From Sphingopyxis sp. (lineage in GTDB: Bacteria; Pseudomonadota; Alphaproteobacteria; Sphingomonadales; Sphingomonadaceae): a DNA stretch of 64,000 nt. A program made the position numbers and the translations under genes. The stretch covers positions 1 through 64,000 of the forward strand of contig NZ_JAEMQX010000007.1 of the NCBI RefSeq assembly GCF_016463645.1. The letters are read 5' to 3'. The notes below the pieces were generated by a model, which worked only from the letters and a program-made list of their open reading frames with translations, was not told the origin of the DNA and did not search any database. Of this stretch, positions 60,749 to 64,000 are shown in pieces (within the stretch, counting starts at the first letter, position 1; each line of letters starts with the position of its first letter).

Positions 60749-61651
60749 TTACGCTCTCAGCGCCCGTTCTACCGCCTCAAGGCTGTCATTCAGCCCGAGC
60801 GGGTGCTCGGCATCCGTGAAGTCGACAATTCTACCCCAGTGCCGGGCGACATCATCGAGCGTGAACGCCCTGTCCGCTCCGAAGGCGTGCCCAAGCGCGC
60901 GCTCCCACCTAAGCTTGGCGATATAGCCGGCTCCAACTTCAAAAAGCCCTTTGGTTTCGCTGCAATTCTCGTGCGCAAGCCAACCGACCAATGGACTGAT
61001 CGCTTCCGCTCTGAGATTGGCGAGAAACTCTTGTGGAAAGGCAGTCGCGGTCATACGCGATGCGGCGATTGGGGCGATCGTATTAACCTGGATGTTTCTG
61101 GACCGCCCCTCCTCCGCCAGCGCGTTCGCAAGCCCCAATATTCCGAGCTTGGCTGCGGCATAGTTGGCCTGACCGAAGTTGCCGTAGATTGCGGCTGCAG
61201 ACGTGGTCATGACGATGCGGCCATAGCCCTTGTCGCGCAGTATCGGCCATGCTGCCTGCGTCACTGCCCGCGTCCCATTCAGATGGACCCGCTGAAGCAG
61301 TGTCCAGTCTTCGTCGGTCATTTTGTGGAAGCTCACATCGCGCAGGATGCCGGCATTGTTGATGACGACGTCAACGGTTCCGAAGTTGTCAACCGCGGCT
61401 TGGATGATCAGCGCGCCCTCCTCGACCGACGCATAATTTGCCACCGCCTGACCGCCCGTGGCTCGAATTTCGTCGACCACATTGTCAGCGGCTGTGGAGC
61501 AGCTGCCGCTCCCTTTCTCGTCGCCACCCAGATCATTCACCACCACCTTGGCTCCGCGCCCGCCAAACATCAGCGCGTACTGGCGCCCAAGTCCGCCTCC
61601 GGCTCCGGTCACAACCACTACCCTGCCATCGAAACGAAGCTCTTCGTCCAT
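60749..61651 (-). CDS. SDR-family 3-hydroxyacyl-CoA dehydrogenase (D-bifunctional-protein/MFE-2-like)
   Basis: A 300-residue short-chain dehydrogenase from ATG 61651. The nucleotide site is VVVTGAGGGLGRQYAL (residues 12-27), with NDLGGDEKGSG characteristic of the 17-beta-HSD4/MFE-2 group; the catalytic residues are Ser151, Tyr164 and Lys168 (TTSAAAIYGNFGQANYAAAK). It would oxidise a (3R)-hydroxyacyl-CoA. No hydratase or SCP2 domain is attached. It follows the acyl-CoA dehydrogenase gene by about 105 bp. Confidence 0.9.
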   Translation of the reverse strand: MDEELRFDGRVVVVTGAGGGLGRQYALMFGGRGAKVVVNDLGGDEKGSGSCSTAADNVVDEIRATGGQAVANYASVEEGALIIQAAVDNFGTVDVVINNAGILRDVSFHKMTDEDWTLLQRVHLNGTRAVTQAAWPILRDKGYGRIVMTTSAAAIYGNFGQANYAAAKLGILGLANALAEEGRSRNIQVNTIAPIAASRMTATAFPQEFLANLRAEAISPLVGWLAHENCSETKGLFEVGAGYIAKLRWERALGHAFGADRAFTLDDVARHWGRIVDFTDAEHPLGLNDSLEAVERALRA

Positions 61652-61756
61652 CGCTTGTCTGCCTCTTTTACCTGAGCGACGCATCTGCGCATTTGATCCT
61701 GTGCGAGTCAGGCACGCGGCTCCATTTCCGTCGACGCTGTCGTTTTCGTCTGAGCC

Positions 61757-62902
61757 TTACCGAAAGGCTTGAATGCCGGTCAGGGCGCGCGAAACAACAA
61801 GCTTTTGAATCTCCGTCGTGCCATCGGGGATGGGGCAAATGATCGCCTCACGCACCAGCCGCTCAACGATGAATTCGCGGGTGACGCCGTTGCCGCCATG
61901 GATCTGAAGCGCATCGCGCGTCGCTTCGATCGCCATTTCGGTGGCGTACCACTTGGCCATCGAGCATTCCGTCTCTGCGCGCGTGCCCGCCTGGACGAGG
62001 GATATTGCCCGGTGCGTCAACAGACGGGCTGCGTCGATCTTGGTCGCCATGATGGCGATCTTGTCGGCGATCAGCTGATGGCCGGCGATCTTCTTGCCAT
62101 GCTGCGCGCGATCGCGAGCGTACGCGATCGCCTCATCCATTGCTCGCCGTGCGATGCCGATACTCCACATCGCCATATGGCAGCGGGCAATCTCGAACAC
62201 TTGCAACGTATTGCGCAATCCATCGCCGACCCGGCCGATCGTGTTTGCCACCGGTACGCGGCAATCGGACAGGAATATCTGTGCAGTCGATTGGCCGTTG
62301 AGCGCCATCTTCTGGATATCGCGCACCTCATACTCACTCTCGTCACGATCGACCAGGATGTGAGTGACTTCATTTTCGCCAGTCTTGCACGTACAGATGA
62401 AGATGTCCGAGTAGGCTCCGTTGGTGATCCAGGTCTTTTCGCCATTGATGACCCAGAAATCGCCGTCTCGTACGGCGCGTGTCTTGATGGCGGCGACGTC
62501 CGAGCCGACATCGGGCTCCGAGATGCCGAGCGAAACGAACTTCTCGGCCGCGACGAGGTCGGCAAGATAGCGTTGCTTGATCGTCTCCGGGGCGAAGCGG
62601 CGGATGAGTTCTGCGCCAACCGCGTTGATGAAGCCGGGTATGGCCACATCGAGCGAGGAATAGGCGATCTCCTCGAAAATGAGCAGATGAGTGAGCCATC
62701 CCATATCAAGCCCGCCCCATTGCTCCTGATGCGGTGCGGTAATATGGCCATAGCCGGTCAGTGCTTGAGTCCATTCCTTCATGAGCGGTTTGGGGATGAA
62801 TCGCTCCCCATGCCGGCGGATTTCCGGCTCAAGCTTGTTGTCGAGAAAGCGGCGGACGGTTTCCACCGCCATGCGTTGTTCATCGGACAGCTCAAAGTTC
62901 AT
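61757..62902 (-). CDS. Acyl-CoA dehydrogenase
   Basis: A 381-residue FAD enzyme starting at MNFELSDEQRMAVETVRRFL. Typical segments are visible: SLGISEPDVGSDVAAIKTRA (FAD/substrate contact), GEKTWITNGAYSDIFICTCK, ARDRAQHGKKIAGHQLIADK and the C-terminal QIHGGNGVTREFIVERLVRE. At the place of the usual catalytic Glu-Gly-Thr the sequence is PDGTTEIQKL, so the base may be Asp or lie elsewhere. It introduces the 2,3-double bond in an acyl-CoA. It overlaps no neighbour; the thiolase gene ends 37 bp upstream. Confidence 0.92.
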   Translation of the reverse strand: MNFELSDEQRMAVETVRRFLDNKLEPEIRRHGERFIPKPLMKEWTQALTGYGHITAPHQEQWGGLDMGWLTHLLIFEEIAYSSLDVAIPGFINAVGAELIRRFAPETIKQRYLADLVAAEKFVSLGISEPDVGSDVAAIKTRAVRDGDFWVINGEKTWITNGAYSDIFICTCKTGENEVTHILVDRDESEYEVRDIQKMALNGQSTAQIFLSDCRVPVANTIGRVGDGLRNTLQVFEIARCHMAMWSIGIARRAMDEAIAYARDRAQHGKKIAGHQLIADKIAIMATKIDAARLLTHRAISLVQAGTRAETECSMAKWYATEMAIEATRDALQIHGGNGVTREFIVERLVREAIICPIPDGTTEIQKLVVSRALTGIQAFR

Positions 62903-62939
62903 ATCGTGACCCCGTGTTTCCCTAGGCGCGCTCTGACAA

Positions 62940-64000
62940 CTACCGGCCCAGGATCGTGACGGCGACCACCGCCTCTTCCACCCCGATGACACCTCCGCCG
63001 TTCTGCGCGATCGCGAACCGGGCATTCGGAACCTGTCGATCTTCCGCCTCGCCGCGCAATTGCAGCGCAAGCTCGTAGATTTGGCCGAGCCCGGTGGCGC
63101 CGATCGGATGTCCCTTGCATTCAAGCCCGCCCGACGTGTTTACCGGAATACGCCCACCCAGCGCCGTCTCACCGCGCTCTGCCGCGAGTCCGCCCTCGCC
63201 AGGCGGCGTCAGGCCGAGCGCCTCGATTTCAATGATCTCGCCAACCGCCGTGGCGTCATGCACCTCCGCGACGCCAATATCTTCTGGCCCCACGCCGGCC
63301 ATCGCATAGGCCCGGTTCGCCGCAAGGCGGCTGACATGGTGGTCATAATCAAAGGGATCGCGCGCGGCGCCGGTTTGCAGCACAGACGCCAGGATTCTTA
63401 GCGCCCTGTCCGGGGCTGCCGACAGTTTGCGCCGACCGGCTTCGCTGCAGATGATCGCAGCGGCGGCGCCGTCGCTGATCGGGGAGCACATCGGCAGTGT
63501 GAACGGGTAAACGATCGGAGGCGCAGCGAGTACACTTTCGACGGTATATGGGAGGCGATACTGGGCAAGCAGATTGCGCGTCGAATGCATGTGATTTTTC
63601 GCCGAGACGGCCGCGATTTGCGCTTGCGTCGAGCCGTAGGTCTTCATGTGCGCGCGTGCCATCGCGGCGTATACATCCATGAAAACGCTGTAAGGCTGAC
63701 TCGATGTCGTTCCTTCCGGAACATCGACGCCATTGCCCATGGCCAGCAGCTGCGCGCGGCCCGACTCGGTTTCATGCACGTCCCAAGCGCCATCGAATGC
63801 ACTGAACATGAGCGCCTTGTCGGGCGAGTACATCTTCTCCGCGCCGAGCGCGAGTACGACATCCGCTGCCCCCGATCGAACATAGGCGGCGGCCATGTGC
63901 AAGGCCGTGGAAGCCGTCGCACATGCGTTTTCGACATTCACCACGGGAACGCTTGAGATGCCCATCGCTCGCGCCACGATTTCGCCGCGGATCATGTCCT
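62940..64000 (-). CDS. SCP2-type thiolase, 5' end outside window
   Basis: The frame is open to the window end, so the N-terminal ~40-50 residues are missing. The visible 353 residues contain the nucleophile Cys region NVENACATASTALHMA, CSPISDGAAAAIICSE, AEVHDATAVGEIIEIEALGL (His) and the C-terminal GGLECKGHPIGATGLGQIYE. These fit the SCP-x/lipid-transfer type of thiolase that cleaves branched 3-ketoacyl-CoA. With the racemase, dehydrogenase and SDR it completes a branched-chain beta-oxidation set except for an enoyl-CoA hydratase. Confidence 0.9.
   Translation of the reverse strand, partial: DMIRGEIVARAMGISSVPVVNVENACATASTALHMAAAYVRSGAADVVLALGAEKMYSPDKALMFSAFDGAWDVHETESGRAQLLAMGNGVDVPEGTTSSQPYSVFMDVYAAMARAHMKTYGSTQAQIAAVSAKNHMHSTRNLLAQYRLPYTVESVLAAPPIVYPFTLPMCSPISDGAAAAIICSEAGRRKLSAAPDRALRILASVLQTGAARDPFDYDHHVSRLAANRAYAMAGVGPEDIGVAEVHDATAVGEIIEIEALGLTPPGEGGLAAERGETALGGRIPVNTSGGLECKGHPIGATGLGQIYELALQLRGEAEDRQVPNARFAIAQNGGGVIGVEEAVVAVTILGR

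Overview
The window looks like a high-GC alphaproteobacterial genome, most likely a sphingomonad (Sphingopyxis/Sphingomonas/Novosphingobium type). I infer this from gene content: a Tad pilus locus, large RTX proteins with a HlyB/HlyD exporter, an IncP-like trb/tra set with DUF2274/DUF736/DUF2958/ArdC accessory genes, a TonB-dependent receptor and a CoA-thioester catabolic cluster. No rRNA or intact tRNA gene is visible.

Region 1 (1-11.6 kb) is a nearly complete Tad (Flp) pilus locus. The pilin flp and the operon cpaB-cpaC-small lipoprotein-cpaE-cpaF-tadB-tadC-tadD-TPR-cpaA run on the minus strand and converge on a plus-strand tadG-like/tadE/tadE cluster. A strong hairpin separates flp from cpaB. 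Region 2 (12.1-23.9 kb) has a membrane protein, two paralogous beta-helix/RTX proteins facing tail to tail (727 and 1603 aa), and a HlyB-like ABC exporter with its HlyD-like adaptor, a self-contained type I secretion locus except for the outer-membrane channel.

Region 3 (24.2 to at least 55.6 kb) is a conjugative element. Its left end carries a 19-bp tRNA 3'-end fragment (24222-24240) that looks like an att scar. Inside, on the minus strand, lie a type IV secretion system (trbB-trbI, traG), a VirD2-like relaxase with a candidate oriT, DUF736, a ParB-like protein, DUF2958, ArdC, a lytic transglycosylase, a TraF peptidase, an excisionase-like HTH protein, and a LuxI/LuxR quorum-sensing pair with a PhyH dioxygenase. 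The order resembles quorum-regulated ICEs, but no integrase is in view.

The most unusual part is a plus-strand cargo island inside the element (36.9-40.0 kb): an acyl-carrier-like protein, an XRE repressor, an ImmA/IrrE metalloprotease fused to a chagasin-like cysteine-protease inhibitor, a cytosolic papain-like protease with all catalytic residues, and a thymidylate-synthase-like protein. It overlaps tail to tail with a minus-strand uracil-DNA glycosylase/MazG pair. I read this as a candidate uncharacterised protease-inhibitor conflict or defence system linked to nucleotide metabolism; that function is inference.

Region 4 (56-64 kb) encodes an alpha-methylacyl-CoA racemase, a LysR regulator, a frameshifted TonB-dependent receptor, a D-bifunctional-protein-like SDR, an acyl-CoA dehydrogenase and an SCP2-type thiolase (cut by the window end). 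Together these cover beta-oxidation of a methyl-branched acyl-CoA such as a steroid side chain or pristanate. Because no second att copy is seen, this cluster may be cargo of the element or may lie beyond its right end.
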